A DNA stretch of 64,000 nt, taken from positions 186,001 to 250,000 of the forward strand of contig BROG01000227.1 in NCBI GenBank assembly GCA_030159075.1, in the 5' to 3' direction. A program made the translations under genes and the position numbers. This stretch comes from Atrina japonica (Eukaryota; Mollusca; Bivalvia; Pterioida; Pinnidae). The notes beneath the pieces are model-generated. The model worked only from the letters and a program-made list of their open reading frames with translations, had not been told where the DNA came from and did not search any database. Each line of letters begins with the position of its first letter. Position 1 is the stretch's first letter. Shown piece by piece: positions 31,074 through 40,525 of the stretch.

Positions 31074-32131
31074 ATGAACGTTTACGAGTACAGGGATGAT
31101 TTGGATTTGTCGTCTTTCAACGTCTACGTCAATGCGACTAAAAAGTTTCGCGCGTCGTTCGAGAACATCTTCGTCAAGTATAACAACCCGAACGTCTTCG
31201 AAGACGGAACTTCCAAATATTACGCCATGCTGCGTCGGTGGTATCGGCATTCCGTGACGGGTGGGTTCTGGCAGAACCAGTTAAATTTTGCGGTGTGGTG
31301 CGCCACGACCGGATGCGGCGTGACGTTGGGAATGGGAAACGACAAACTGTCGACATCGTTCTTTCGGTTTCACGTTTACTATCAAATCAGAAGGATCTTG
31401 AAGGAAATATCCGTCCCCTTGCCCAGCGATTCCGATTTCGAGCACTACACGAACAACGTCGACGCTTCGGCGTACCAGCGGATCTGTCGCGAATTCGGTG
31501 TGTCGGTCGACACGAACTGGAAAATCAAGGGGACCATCTTCGGAACGTATAACACGAAGTGGTCCACGTTCATCGCGAACCGGTCGGAGGGATTCACGCT
31601 TCCGGGTCTGGCCAGATTGGACGCGTCCATTCGAGTCTTCGCCTGGGCGGTCTTGGGCGCACAAGGTCAAACCAGAGCTCGATCGTGGACGCCGGCGCCA
31701 CCTCGCTCGAAGACCAGAAACAATTTTTGGTCAACGTCGAGGATGCGATCAACAGACCGCTCGATCTACCCGCCGACATTTCTCGCTACGAAAATTGTCT
31801 AAGATATGCAAATTCCAAACTCGACTTTGTCATCCATCCGGGTCTTTACATGCTACCCAGCAACATGGAGCTGAAAATCGGTGCCAACATCGCCAATTAT
31901 AATAACGAAATCTTGATCGCACCCGAAACCACAAAACCGGGGACGAACGTCGACCTCAACACGAAAACGTTCGCCCAACCTCCAAAACAGATCAAACCAC
32001 CTCCCATACAGGTCAAACCACCGCCTCCTATACAGATCACGTCCCCGCCGCAAGACGATCACGAAAGTCAAAAGACGGCCGTTCTCGCCCTATCGTTATT
32101 TTCTTTTCTTCTCTTCGTCGAGTTTCGTTAA
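31074..32131 (+). pseudogene. Conserved Polinton structural-type protein (FAVWCATTGCGV), one frameshift
   Basis: The ATG at 31074 starts MNVYEYRDDLDLSSFNVYVN. The strongly conserved core includes WQNQLNFAVWCATTGCGVTL, FFRFHVYYQIRRILKE and PLPSDSDF followed by AYQRICREFGV, all of which I recognise from many invertebrate Polintons (function not established; presumed virion component). The frame shifts near 31670. The second frame continues ENCLRYANSKLDF and VIHPGLYMLPSNMELKIGAN, then a Pro/Lys-rich linker (QIKPPPIQVKPPPPIQ) and a C-terminal membrane segment (AVLALSLFSFLLFVEF). Its 3' end overlaps the 3' end of the facing gene by about 36 bp. Confidence 0.8.
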
Positions 32132-33374
32132 CAACCAACCGACGACGACCATGCCCAACACCCACAGATGTTCGCCCAACCACACGGCGGTGTTGCCGAG
32201 CGTCGACAAGATCCAGGAAAGGATGGAACCCAATTATACCCGGTAACGCCTCGCCGAATTTGGCGGCCAATCTCGCGAGCAGTTTTCCGACCGCGTCTAG
32301 CTGTTTCTTGAGCCATTCCTGTAATCCACCCTCTTTGTTGGGAGGAGGCGGCGAGGGTATTGCCGCCGTCGTCCCCGGAAGGAGTAATTCGACTAAGAAT
32401 CCCACCGTCATACCGATGGCGGTCAAGACGCTAAAGATGGTGATGCCCTGTTCTTTGAACAGATTGGCGATTCTTTCTCTCAAGGGGAGATTGTCGTCGA
32501 ATAACCTCTTGACCGACTCTTTTATAGCGGTCAATTGCGATCGCAGTTGACCCTTGAGAGAGGCGATACTCGCGTTGATCCCGTCGAGTTCACCGCGCGC
32601 TTTCTTTATTTTTCTCTCGAACCGTTCTTTTTCATCCGGAGTGCTTTCGAGTCTGCCGGTCCATTTCGATATCAATCGTTCGCGTTCCACTCTTTTACCT
32701 TCTTGAACTTTTAATGCACCGCAAACGGTTTGTAAACTTTTATCTAAACCCAACAGTTCTCTCATGGGTAGTACGTCCGCTTGCGTCGATGCATCGACGA
32801 GGGTGTGTATACTATCCGATACTTCTGATACGCGGTCGCTTAGTATTTTTACTTGCGTTTCGTCGTTGATGTTAACTGCATCCATTTCTTTTTGTGCAGC
32901 AGTGGTTTTACGGTTTAACTCCCTTGCCGCTTTTCTTGACGGAAGTTTATGGTCTAAACCCAGGGCTTTAACAAAATTCGTATTTACTTTACTTTGTAAC
33001 GTACTTGCTGATCGAAAACTCGTAGGATCATTGTCATAGTTTAATAAATACCAATTATCCTTCCAAAGTACTTCTACTTTATCTTTGTCTTTGATTCTAA
33101 ATAGTAAGGTTTTTTTATCTGTACCACCCGTTGCTTTTTCCCATTTGGCCACGAGTTCAAGGGTTCTTAGCTCTTTTTGTTGCTCTTCTACCCCTCGTAT
33201 AGACCCAGAGGGAAGCTCGTGGGGAGGAGCTGGTGCAGCTGATAAATCATTATTATCCCACTCGAGTTGTACATTTTCCGTATCATCGTCGTTAAACGTT
33301 GTATCTTGATAACCACCGTTATTATAAGTCGTATCATCGTTATTAGGATTATCAGTCATTTCTATACCGTCCAT
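32096..33374 (-). pseudogene. Coiled-coil/membrane Polinton protein (FKEQGITI..SVLTAIGMT), one frameshift
   Basis: The ATG at 33374 opens an acidic Asn/Asp-rich N-terminus, then VAKWEKATGG, a beta-like VLWKDNWYLLNYD, a long heptad-rich region (about residues 140-285), and the signature LRERIANLFKEQGITIFSVL with TAIGMTVGFLVELLLPG, a membrane segment, then a Pro-rich hinge and LQEWLKKQLDAVGKLLARLA, AALPGIIG-type ending. I recognise this as a recurrent Polinton protein, possibly a membrane-associated tail or penton-linked component (inference). The frame shifts near 32230. In the correct frame a last hydrophobic stretch follows and ends at 32096; the uncorrected frame runs on to 32037. It faces the 31074 gene tail to tail and is divergent from the major capsid gene. 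Confidence 0.8.
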
Positions 33375-33416
33375 TTTTAAAACGAGTTAAAAAATTTTAT
33401 CGCATAAAATAAAAAG
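33375..33416. promoter_or_regulatory. 42-bp divergent promoter at the major capsid gene
   Basis: The spacer between the starts at 33374 (minus) and 33417 (plus) contains TTTTTAAAAC, TTAAAAAATTTTATCG and CATAAAATAAAAAG. It is almost wholly A/T, like the spacer at 31039-31073. Confidence 0.6.
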
Positions 33417-34740
33417 ATGATGCATTACGGACACATTCTCGATCCCGATAGAAGATTGCGTACTCCCTTCGGTGTGAAGGGCGTTCGCCAAACGGTCACC
33501 AATTCCCATAATCCCTCAAGTATCGAAGAAAACCAAACGTTGACGATTCGTTTTCCCAATTTGAGCGACAACGACGTCATCGTCCCCAGAACTACGAAAC
33601 TATGCTTCGATATGGAAATCGGCGTGGAGGGTGGCGATCTCTCTAAGGCGGGTGTTTATATAAATCTTGGGCGTAACATCGCCAAAAAAATCGAGGTGAA
33701 GATTTCGGGAAATACCGTTCAAACCATCGACGATGCCGATAAATTTTTAGTCTATAACGATCTTTGGAAAGTAGAACGAGGTAACATGGCCTATCAGGGA
33801 ATACAGACTGACGATCTAAATATGGTAAGGGCAAAACCAACCAGCTATAAAATACCACGCGACACTAACGAAGACTACGAAATTGCCACGGCGTACGGCA
33901 ATCGATTTTGTATTCCCTTGCATTTCGAAATCTTGGAAACGAGGCGAACCCTTTTATCAAGCGGGATTGCATGATAGATTGGAATACATGCTGACATTTA
34001 ACGATGCCAAACACGTCGTCTCGCCGGACCCCGGCGATGTCGATAAAACGCTTAGTTATAAGGCGACCAACATCACTTTGGAATTCAAAAACATTACCGA
34101 CGCCAGTCTCGCTCGCAGCATCAGACAGAGGTATGCGGGAGACCACGTCTATTACTTCAAACAAAATATTGCGATATCTCAAAACGACGATGAGTAAATC
34201 GGAAGCCTCCCGCACTTATTCAATCAACACCCCCGCACATTCTCTCTCGGGCATTCTGTTTCTCTTCAAGGATATTTCTATAAAAGATCCGGAAAAAATT
34301 TTTATAATCCGAGAATCACCCACGTGGAGATAACCATCGAGGGACAACCGAACCAACTCTTCTCCGCCGGGAATGAAACCTCATCACCAATTCGACGAGA
34401 TTAAAAAGTTTTTCTCGGCTTCCCTGAATCGCGAAAACATCACAGAATTAGTCGCCAAGGAACTCGACCTGAGTGAAGTGACTCTGGGAAAATATCTCAA
34501 AGATCATTATGCCCTCTGGTTAGATTTACGAACGACACCCGAAAATCATCTCCACGGCACGGGTCGTAAGCTTCAAAACATCAGCCAAGGCGTCGACGTC
34601 CGAATCGAGAAAACTCCCGAAATCGATACCGATCCATTGGACGTTTACATTTTCGTCGTCAAAGACGGACAGATCAACATGTCGAACGGCCGTTTCGCGA
34701 GCGTTATATATTTAAAAAATTTGAAGTCATTAAAAAATGT
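33417..34740 (+). pseudogene. Major capsid protein (double jelly-roll), several frameshifts
   Basis: Main shell protein of the predicted virion. The ATG at 33417 (or 33420) begins MMHYGHILDPDRRLRTPFGV. N-terminal jelly-roll motifs are NQTLTIRFPNLSDNDVIVPR and VYINLGRNIAKKIEVKISG, then DKFLVYNDLWKVE and NRFCIPLHFEIL. After a shift near 33945 the text continues FYQAGLHDRLEYMLTFNDAK and NITLEFKNITDASLA, broken again near 34195 and 34280-34370. The C-terminal jelly-roll ends with LWLDLRTTPENHLHGTGRKL and DGQINMSNGRFA. The 'PF..aGL.d.L.Y.LTFN' and 'LW+d+Rt..dn.LHG.G' phrases are typical of Polinton MCPs. The last open frame overruns into the ATPase start at 34737, so the native stop is not visible. 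Confidence 0.85.
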
Positions 34741-35348
34741 ACATTCAACAACCTCATTCCGCCATGATCGTGGGCGCCACCGGTTGCGGGAAGACGGAGT
34801 TTGTCCTCGATCTGTTGGAAGACGAATACAAAGATTTCAACAAGGCGTATAAATCGAGAGAATGGATAGGCGAAGATATAAAACATCCTAAAGACAAACG
34901 CGTCGTCATCGTCAATCCCGTGTCGAAAACGGGGGAGGAGAAATTGCAGGACCTGTTGCGACTCTTTTACGACAAATACAAGGGGGCGTCCACGTTGTAC
35001 ATCATAGACGACTGTTCGGCGACGAGGCAGATAAAAAAGAAAGCGGACGCCTTGTCCATGTTGGCGTTTTCGGGGAGACACGCCAACCAATCAGTGTGGG
35101 TATTGACGCACAGATATAATAGCGCGTCCAAAGATTTTCGCACGCAGGTCAAGTGGGTCGCGCTCTTCTATACCAAGGACAAGTTTAGCTACAACGAATG
35201 CCTGGACGAGAACGACGTCGTCACCGACGACGCGGAAAAACGACGCCTCAAGCACGAACTGTCACAAGCACTCCAAACTGATCTTGCGGACGGAACAACC
35301 GACGGGGTACAAGTTTATGCAATAATTGATATTTTTTGTAAAATATAA
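34737..35348 (+). CDS. Genome-packaging ATPase (FtsK/HerA, A32-like), intact frame, shortened
   Basis: Motor predicted to pump the element's DNA into the capsid. The ATG at 34737 begins MYIQQPHSAMIVGATGCGKT; the Walker A is GATGCGKT, Walker B LYIIDDCSA, with the family's AFSGRHANQSVWVLTHRYNS (sensor/arginine-finger region) and FYTKDKFSYNECLDENDVV following. Between the Walker A helix (EYKDF) and NKAYKSREWIGED the usual beta-strand with an 'IV.CPT' phrase is missing, which looks like an in-frame deletion of about 12-15 codons. The C-terminus is short and atypical after ELSQALQ. It begins immediately at the end of the major capsid gene, the standard Polinton neighbour. ATP-binding residues are present, but the deletion may impair the core sheet. 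Confidence 0.88.
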   Translation: MYIQQPHSAMIVGATGCGKTEFVLDLLEDEYKDFNKAYKSREWIGEDIKHPKDKRVVIVNPVSKTGEEKLQDLLRLFYDKYKGASTLYIIDDCSATRQIKKKADALSMLAFSGRHANQSVWVLTHRYNSASKDFRTQVKWVALFYTKDKFSYNECLDENDVVTDDAEKRRLKHELSQALQTDLADGTTDGVQVYAIIDIFCKI

Positions 35349-35393
35349 ATTTTAGTACTTGTGGGGTCTGGGGAGGTACTTTAAATAATAACG

Positions 35394-36003
35394 CTATTTT
35401 CCGTTATAGCAGGAGTGACACGCGGTGTGATAAGTGTAGTCAGACATCCATCTTCCGCACGAGTCGCAAAACTTCAAAGGGTTTAAATCGCGTTAAAAAA
35501 AATCGCTTTCATATAATTGTGGTGAACGGCATAAAAGATCGAATTCTTAACGATCTCGCGGGTGCACGGAGAATCGCGAATCCTTCTGATGTGGATGGGC
35601 ATCTGACACGTCGTCTCGTCGTTCGGCTCCACCCCGATGCTGCGGAACAATTGATGAGTGTAGTCAGACATCCGTCGTTCATCCTCGCCTATTATGGCTA
35701 GTTCCATCTCGTTCATCTCCCGATCCTCAGCGTTTAGTTCATCCTCGTTGTCTATTGCGACTATTTCCATCATGTCTATATCCCACTCCTCCTCGTCTAT
35801 CACCTGTTTTCTCCCAGTATAATAAGGCTTGTTCCCTCTCGTCTATCTCCTCGTCCCGAAAAAAGATCATTGTCGGACGAGGAGGACACCTCGTCGGCTT
35901 GTTCCCTCTCGCGTACCCTCGCGGCTATCTCCGCTTTTAAACGGTCTCGTTTCTTCTCGACGGCTTGTTCCCTCGCGAAATCCAATAACTGCTCATTAGA
36001 CAT
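35394..36003 (-). pseudogene. Right-end acidic, zinc-binding protein sharing its N-terminus with PolB
   Basis: The ATG at 36003 lies inside the right terminal inverted repeat and its first nine codons (MSNEQLLDF) match those of PolB (MSNQSNERLLDL). A charged helix (AVEKKRDRLKAEIAARVRER) and a Ser/Asp linker follow; the frame shifts near 35810, then a very acidic stretch leads to DETTCQMP, PCTREIVKNS, VHHNYMK and, after a further shift near 35490, FCDSCGRWMSDY and ACHSCYNGK with a TAG at 35394. These zinc-ligand motifs follow the same order as in 28959-29353, so the two are paralogues. A 16-bp phrase encoding MSDYT is present twice (about 35430 and 35657), a trace of internal duplication. Probably regulatory or DNA-binding (inference). 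Confidence 0.7.
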
Positions 36004-36267
36004 GTTTTTAAATAGCTGTTAAATTGTTTATGGCGTTTTCAAGTTTTTTAACACTATGTCATTGGACACCTGCGACCCCCATGCACACTGCGGGGGAAAA
36101 ATTGAACGACCGGGTCGAGTTATCTATCGTGTGTAATTTACCCGGTGATCACCAGACCGTGAATACGTTATATATATCATCATCTATATATAACTGCGAT
36201 TCCTGGAAATCTAGGTATGTTTCGTTTCTCGGAAAAAGGTGGGCCTAAGTGCCATACATATACTACT
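35979..36267. repeat. Right terminal inverted repeat of the Polinton
   Basis: Inverse of 16157-16478. The outer ~180 bp look identical to the left copy. The inner part includes the 5' leader and first codons of the right-end gene. It lacks a block of about 20 bp that the left copy has between GTGTGCAT and GCAGGTGTCC. Confidence 0.95.
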
Positions 36268-36850
36268 TAAGTACAAGTGTATCTTCCCCTGTGGTATAAA
36301 TGCTAAAAGAGGGATTAATTCTAAGTTAATTTAGAATTATAAATATGGGTATATGTAACGGAATTCCGTCATACACTTTCCAACATGTCGTCTGCTTATA
36401 GCATCTAAAGAGATGTACAACAGCCTGAAGTTTCCAAACAAATATTTATAACAAATTTCATTTTCCACCCCTGGGGAAGTAATGTCATGACAACATGAGA
36501 AAAAAAAATAAGATTATTAACTTTTTAAATCAAACAGAATATATGTTTATATTCATATTGATACAAACTTGCTCAATCCTGATAATTAATATATAGATTT
36601 CAACCAATTTACCCCTTGTTGAGCCTAATATATTGTGCTTTCGCTAAATGTAACCAGCGATATATAAAGCTTTATATATCGCTGATGTAACCATCCAATA
36701 TCTGTTACAATATACAGGTTAGGAAAAAGGCACTCATGCACTTCGATTGGGGAAACTCTATAACTATAGATGTTTTAAAATCTTTTCTAAAATACAGTCA
36801 CAACCATCGTAATTATAGAACAATTGAAATATGGCGTTTTTCGTTTTTAC
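36268..36850. other. Remainder of cryptochrome-like intron 1, right of the Polinton
   Basis: No gene seen. AT-rich, with a local inverted repeat around GCGATATATAAAGC/GCTTTATATATCGC (about 36657-36685, near-perfect palindrome) that could extrude a hairpin. Confidence 0.6.
36657..36685. repeat. Near-perfect palindrome AGCGATATATAAAG / CTTTATATATCGCT
   Basis: Two 14-bp arms meet almost without a loop. The site lies in the intron between the Polinton and the first cryptochrome-like exon. Confidence 0.75.
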
Positions 36851-36922
36851 CTTGTAGTTCATCCATGATACCGTAAAATCATTCTGTAACAGACAAATCA
36901 TTGTTCTTCCTTTGCTTGCCAT
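36851..36922 (-). pseudogene. N-terminal exon of the cryptochrome-like gene
   Basis: The ATG at 36922 begins MASKGRTMICLLQNDF, matching the 'ICLLRNDLR.HDNE' start of DASH cryptochromes. In the adjacent frames the remaining codons spell a V-H-(G)-D-E-L-Q-like continuation, suggesting one or two 1-nt insertions. A CAAG|GTAAAA donor at 36850 ends the exon in phase 0, which matches the phase-0 acceptor of the exon starting at 15806 (WAGTNVE, cf. the family's 'WAH.NAE'). The two exons are 21 kb apart because the Polinton lies between them. Confidence 0.6.
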
Positions 36923-37263
36923 CCATGTAGTTTACACAACCCAGATTACTTTCATAACGCTACGCATGTCATCCACGTGGAGTTTATTGTTTACAAATTC
37001 CATCAAGCGATAAAGGGTTATCTCGAGCCCGCACAAATAATTAAAAGTGTCAAAACGAGGACAAACGCTGCTCTCACCACAATTAAAAGGGTACAAACTT
37101 ACTTTTATCCATTTATTTATTTTTTAAAAAAAGGTAATCATTTTTAATGTTTTAAACAAATGTTTGGAATGAGTGCCGACGTTAGCATGTTTTTGATAAT
37201 TTTATTGCAACAGTGATTTACAAATGAATACAATATCGGTATTTAGCCTACTTCAGCACAGGA

Positions 37264-37265
<2 letters not shown>

Positions 37266-37359
<94 letters not shown>
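37266..37359. repeat. (TA)n microsatellite
   Basis: About 47 uninterrupted TA units. Confidence 0.95.
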
Positions 37360-37362
<3 letters not shown>

Positions 37363-37520
37363 ACTTGGTACTTGACCATTGTGGCAAACATTTGATTTTA
37401 TAACTGATCACTGTGACAACCGTCTGATTTGATACTTGACCGTTGTGGCAACTATCGGATTTTATAATTGACCACTGTGAGAACCGCCTGATTTGATACT
37501 GGAACACTGCGGCAACCATT
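37360..37520. repeat. Short tandem repeat, unit about 35-40 bp
   Basis: Four imperfect units containing GATACTTGACCATTGTGGCAACC-like phrases (ACTTGACC..TGTGGCAAC, TGATTT); the phrase returns at 37795-37860 on the far side of the inserted SINE, so the SINE entered this array. Confidence 0.75.
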
Positions 37521-37524
37521 TAGA

Positions 37525-37765
37525 GAGCTGTCGTGGCTCCGAGGTAGAGCGAGGGAGGGTCGCGGGTTCGAGCCTCTGCGGAAGTGGCCGGCTTTTCCTG
37601 TCCTTCGGATGAAACCGAGGTCCTGTGTCCCAGTTGGTGTCTGCACGTTAAAGAACCGTTACTGCTCATTGGCCGTAAGTGCCAAAATTTGGAGCCCTTC
37701 ATCGCCATTTGGTGACTCTCCATATGAGTGAAATATTCCAGTGGGATGTTAACAGTGACAACAAC
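37525..37765 (+). mobile_element. tRNA-derived SINE, family S1, copy 1
   Basis: The tRNA-like head has a B box (GGTTCGAGCC). The body includes GGCTTTTCCTGTCCTTCGGATGA, CGAGGTCCTGTGTC, GCACGTTAAAGAACC and ends with ATATGAGTGAAATATTCCAGTGGGA. The same body follows the heads at 40290 and 56000. It lies within the tandem array at 37360-37860. Confidence 0.75.
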
Positions 37766-37924
37766 AACAAAGGCAAATATTTATATTTGATAATTGACCA
37801 CTTTGGCAACCGTCTGATTTGATACTTGACCACTGTGGTAACCGTCTGATTTGATACCATGAGCCATTGCATGTATATTCCATGTTTTTCAAAAAAAAAA
37901 TTAAAAACAATCCTTAATTGTTGC

Positions 37925-38705
37925 ATTTGACCTATAGGAAGTAAAGTTTTCAATGACAACAGTTGACATTTGACCTGTATGAAGCGCTGTTGTCATCAAC
38001 AACAGTTGACATTTGATCTGTATGAAGCTCTGTTGTCATCAACAACAATTGACATTTGACCTGTATGAAAAGCCGTTGTAATTAACAGCAGTTGACATTT
38101 GACCTGTATGAAGCGCTTTGTAATCAACAGCAGTTGACATTTGTCCTTCATGGAGCTCTCTTGTCATTAACAACAGTTGATATTTGAGCTGTATGAAGCA
38201 CTGTTGTCATCTACAACAGTTGACATTTGACCTGTATGAGTTTTGTTGTAATCTCCAACATGATATTTGACCTGTATGAAGCTCTATGTCATCACCAATA
38301 GTTGACACTTGACCTGTTTAAGTTTTGTTGTCATGAAGCTGTATGAAGCTTTGTTGTTATCAAGAACAGTCGACACTGGACCTGTATGAGTTTTGTTGTC
38401 ATCAACAACAGTTGATATTTGACCTGTATGAAAGTCTGTTGTCATCAACAATAGTTGATATTTGACCTGTATGAAGGTCTGTTGTCATCAACAATAGTTG
38501 ATATTTGACCTGTATGAAGGTCTGTTGTCATCAACAATAGTTGATATTTGACCTGTATGAAGGTCTGTTGTCATCAACAATATTTGACACTTGACCTGGT
38601 TTAAGCTCTGTTGTCATCAACAATATTTGACATTTGACCAGTGAAGGTTTTGTTGTCATCAACAACAGATATCATTTGACATGTTTGAAGCTTTGTTTTC
38701 ATCAA
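37925..38705 (+). repeat. Satellite array, unit about 42-44 bp, ~18 copies
   Basis: Each unit reads approximately GTTGTCATCAACAACAGTTGA, then CATTTGACCTGTATGAAGCTCT. Units 38420-38570 are almost identical; outer units are diverged, as expected of unequal exchange. No coding. Confidence 0.95.
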
Positions 38706-40150
38706 CCATTTAGTCTCCATCTAGACACAGAGCTGTAGGCAGACAGGTGATGAAATCTCACCTCTGAAAATCTGGCTCGACCGGGGATTCAACCGGAACC
38801 CTCATGTTGAAGATCTGGCGCCCTTCCAACTGAGATACTCAGATAATCCGCCTTTTCGTCTTTTTAAAGTTTCTGAATGAAGTCTGCCTCATATAAATAA
38901 TGGAATTCGTCAGGTAATAAAAGGGCACAATTGGTTTTCATGGGAATGGCAACGGTTTGTGGAAATTCCTGAATTCCAAAATATTGTTGAAGTTAATGTG
39001 ACTGTATAGTATTTGATTACCTCCTTTATTGATTTCGTGAACGATGACCAGTCAGTCTTTTGTCCGGTGGTTCCCTTTAAGGGTTAGTCTCGCCAACATC
39101 AATTGACCAACACAAAGTACACTCGATTCCGTAAATGACATCCAGGGGATTGCTACTTCTGGTATTGTAAATGCTTGCTACAAGTTTGATTACTAGTGAA
39201 TGTCTGATTAGTTATAAATATGTTACAGATCTTACAATTTTGAAGATTTTGAAATCTAAATGTAATTCTCCAAAAATGTCAACTAGTTGAATATTACTTG
39301 GTTTTAATGGTATATAAGTATTATTATGTTTATATAAGAACTGTATAAGAATTATCGTTTCTAGGCATGCTCAGACGATGATGATGGTTTTGAACGACAA
39401 CACAAGGAGCACCAAACAATCTCGACTGACTTGGTAAACTCTACAGAACGGCACCTTTTTTATATTGGGCGCCGTGTTAGACTCTTTTTCATTTGGTGCT
39501 AATATAACTTTACAATTTGTATGAATATATGGCGGCCTCCAGATAAAATATATTTCATACGCAGCATTTACGGGCTTCCGAACATTTTAACATAGGCTAC
39601 TGTTTATCACAGATAAAACGGATGATCATATGATTCACGTTCGTTTTAACATTTCTATGTGCATGTATTTTAAGATATAGTAATGGAGATTTATTGAGCC
39701 TCCACTGTGAATAACAAAAATATCAAAATTTTGTGCAGAAGTTCTGTACTATGAATAGATCCATTATTCTATGTGTAAACAAACCTTGACATAAGTTTGC
39801 AAGATAAATATCAAAGGACACATTTTTACTCCACAAAAAATGTGACGTTTTTTATGTAGCGGGTTATAAATCTTCTTAAATGTTCCCTGTTTCAGATATT
39901 TGAAAAAAACTGTGTGTACATTCGACTAATAGGTTGTTGTCTAGAATAGGATAGAATTAATTATTTGACTGTGGACTCAATGCGGGTGTGACCGATCGAC
40001 AGGGTATGCTTACTCTTTTATAGCACCTGAACCCAACTTTTGATTTCCAGACGTCCGTGTTTGATTTTTTTCTTACCAGATTTGTATATTTATCTTGGAC
40101 ATCCTGATGAATACATTGGACACTGGTATCTGAGATTTTTATATATTATC
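38706..40150. other. Intergenic; one tail-type copy of dispersed family C at its end
   Basis: No gene recognised. A tRNA-like minus-strand remnant (GGCGCCAGATCTTCAACATGAG region, about 38770-38850) may be another SINE head. Positions 39965-40145 are a family C tail (GCGGGTGTGACCGATCGACAG to GGTATCTGAGAT). Confidence 0.5.
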
Positions 40151-40289
40151 TTCTGTGCCAGTCAAAATCCGTGTGGATTTAATTTCCAATATAGCTGACA
40201 TGGTCTTTGACCCTGGAACCAGAATTGAAGAGATAAGAAAATCCTTGATACTGGATAAAAACGTAGAAAATATCAACCATCAGATGGTC

Positions 40290-40525
40290 CAGGGGCAGCG
40301 ATACGGCCTGGCTCAGTCGGTAGTGCGCTCGACTCTTGATCGTGAGGTCGTGAGTTCGAGTCCAACCGGTGGCAAGTTGTTTTCCTGTCTTTCAGATGAG
40401 ACAGAAAGACCGAGGTCCCGTGTCACAGTAGATGTCGGCACCAATCTGCCACCGGCTGGACCCGAACTCACGACCTTACGATCAATAGTCGAGCGCGTTG
40501 CCAAATGAGCCAGGTCGGCGCCACA
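40290..40525. mobile_element. Two tRNA-like SINE heads in inverted orientation
   Basis: The plus-strand head at 40290-40390 has a near-canonical A box (TGGCTCAGTCGGTAGTGCGC) and B box (GAGTTCGAGTCC), followed by the S1 body to about 40435. The minus-strand head at 40525-40445 has TGGCTCATTTGGCAACGCGC and GAGTTCGGGTCC. The pair forms a large imperfect hairpin. Open frames on both strands here are SINE sequence. Confidence 0.75.

Larger units (their letters stand above)
16157..36267. mobile_element. Polinton/Maverick virus-like DNA transposon, ~20.1 kb (about 15.1 kb without the nested retrotransposon)
   Basis: The element is delimited by inverted repeats of about 290-320 bp. Inside are the diagnostic set for Polintons: protein-primed family B DNA polymerase, retroviral-type integrase, A32/FtsK-HerA-like ATPase, double-jelly-roll major capsid and penton-like minor capsid, plus several small proteins I recognise as recurrent in invertebrate Polintons. 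Without the 5.0-kb nested retrotransposon the size is typical of the group (15-20 kb). The outermost base is uncertain: AGTAG can be aligned at both ends with a 4-bp gap, and no convincing 6-bp target duplication is seen. The interior is rich in CpG (CGACG runs) compared with both flanks. I found no adenain-like cysteine protease. It sits in the first intron of the cryptochrome-like gene. Confidence 0.95.

Noticed and set aside
31281..31670. 129-codon minus-strand open frame, and several others at 31.2-31.9 kb
   Set aside because: Antisense shadows of the well-conserved 31074-32131 gene, produced by its GC-richer, stop-poor composition.
16157..36267. Adenain-like cysteine protease expected in many Polintons
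   Set aside because: I searched the frames for a His...Asp/Glu...Cys adenain pattern and found none; it may be absent, lost, or too broken to see.
40155..40508. 117-codon plus-strand frame and 74-codon minus frame
   Set aside because: They consist of the SINE tRNA-like heads and bodies; no protein-like signal.
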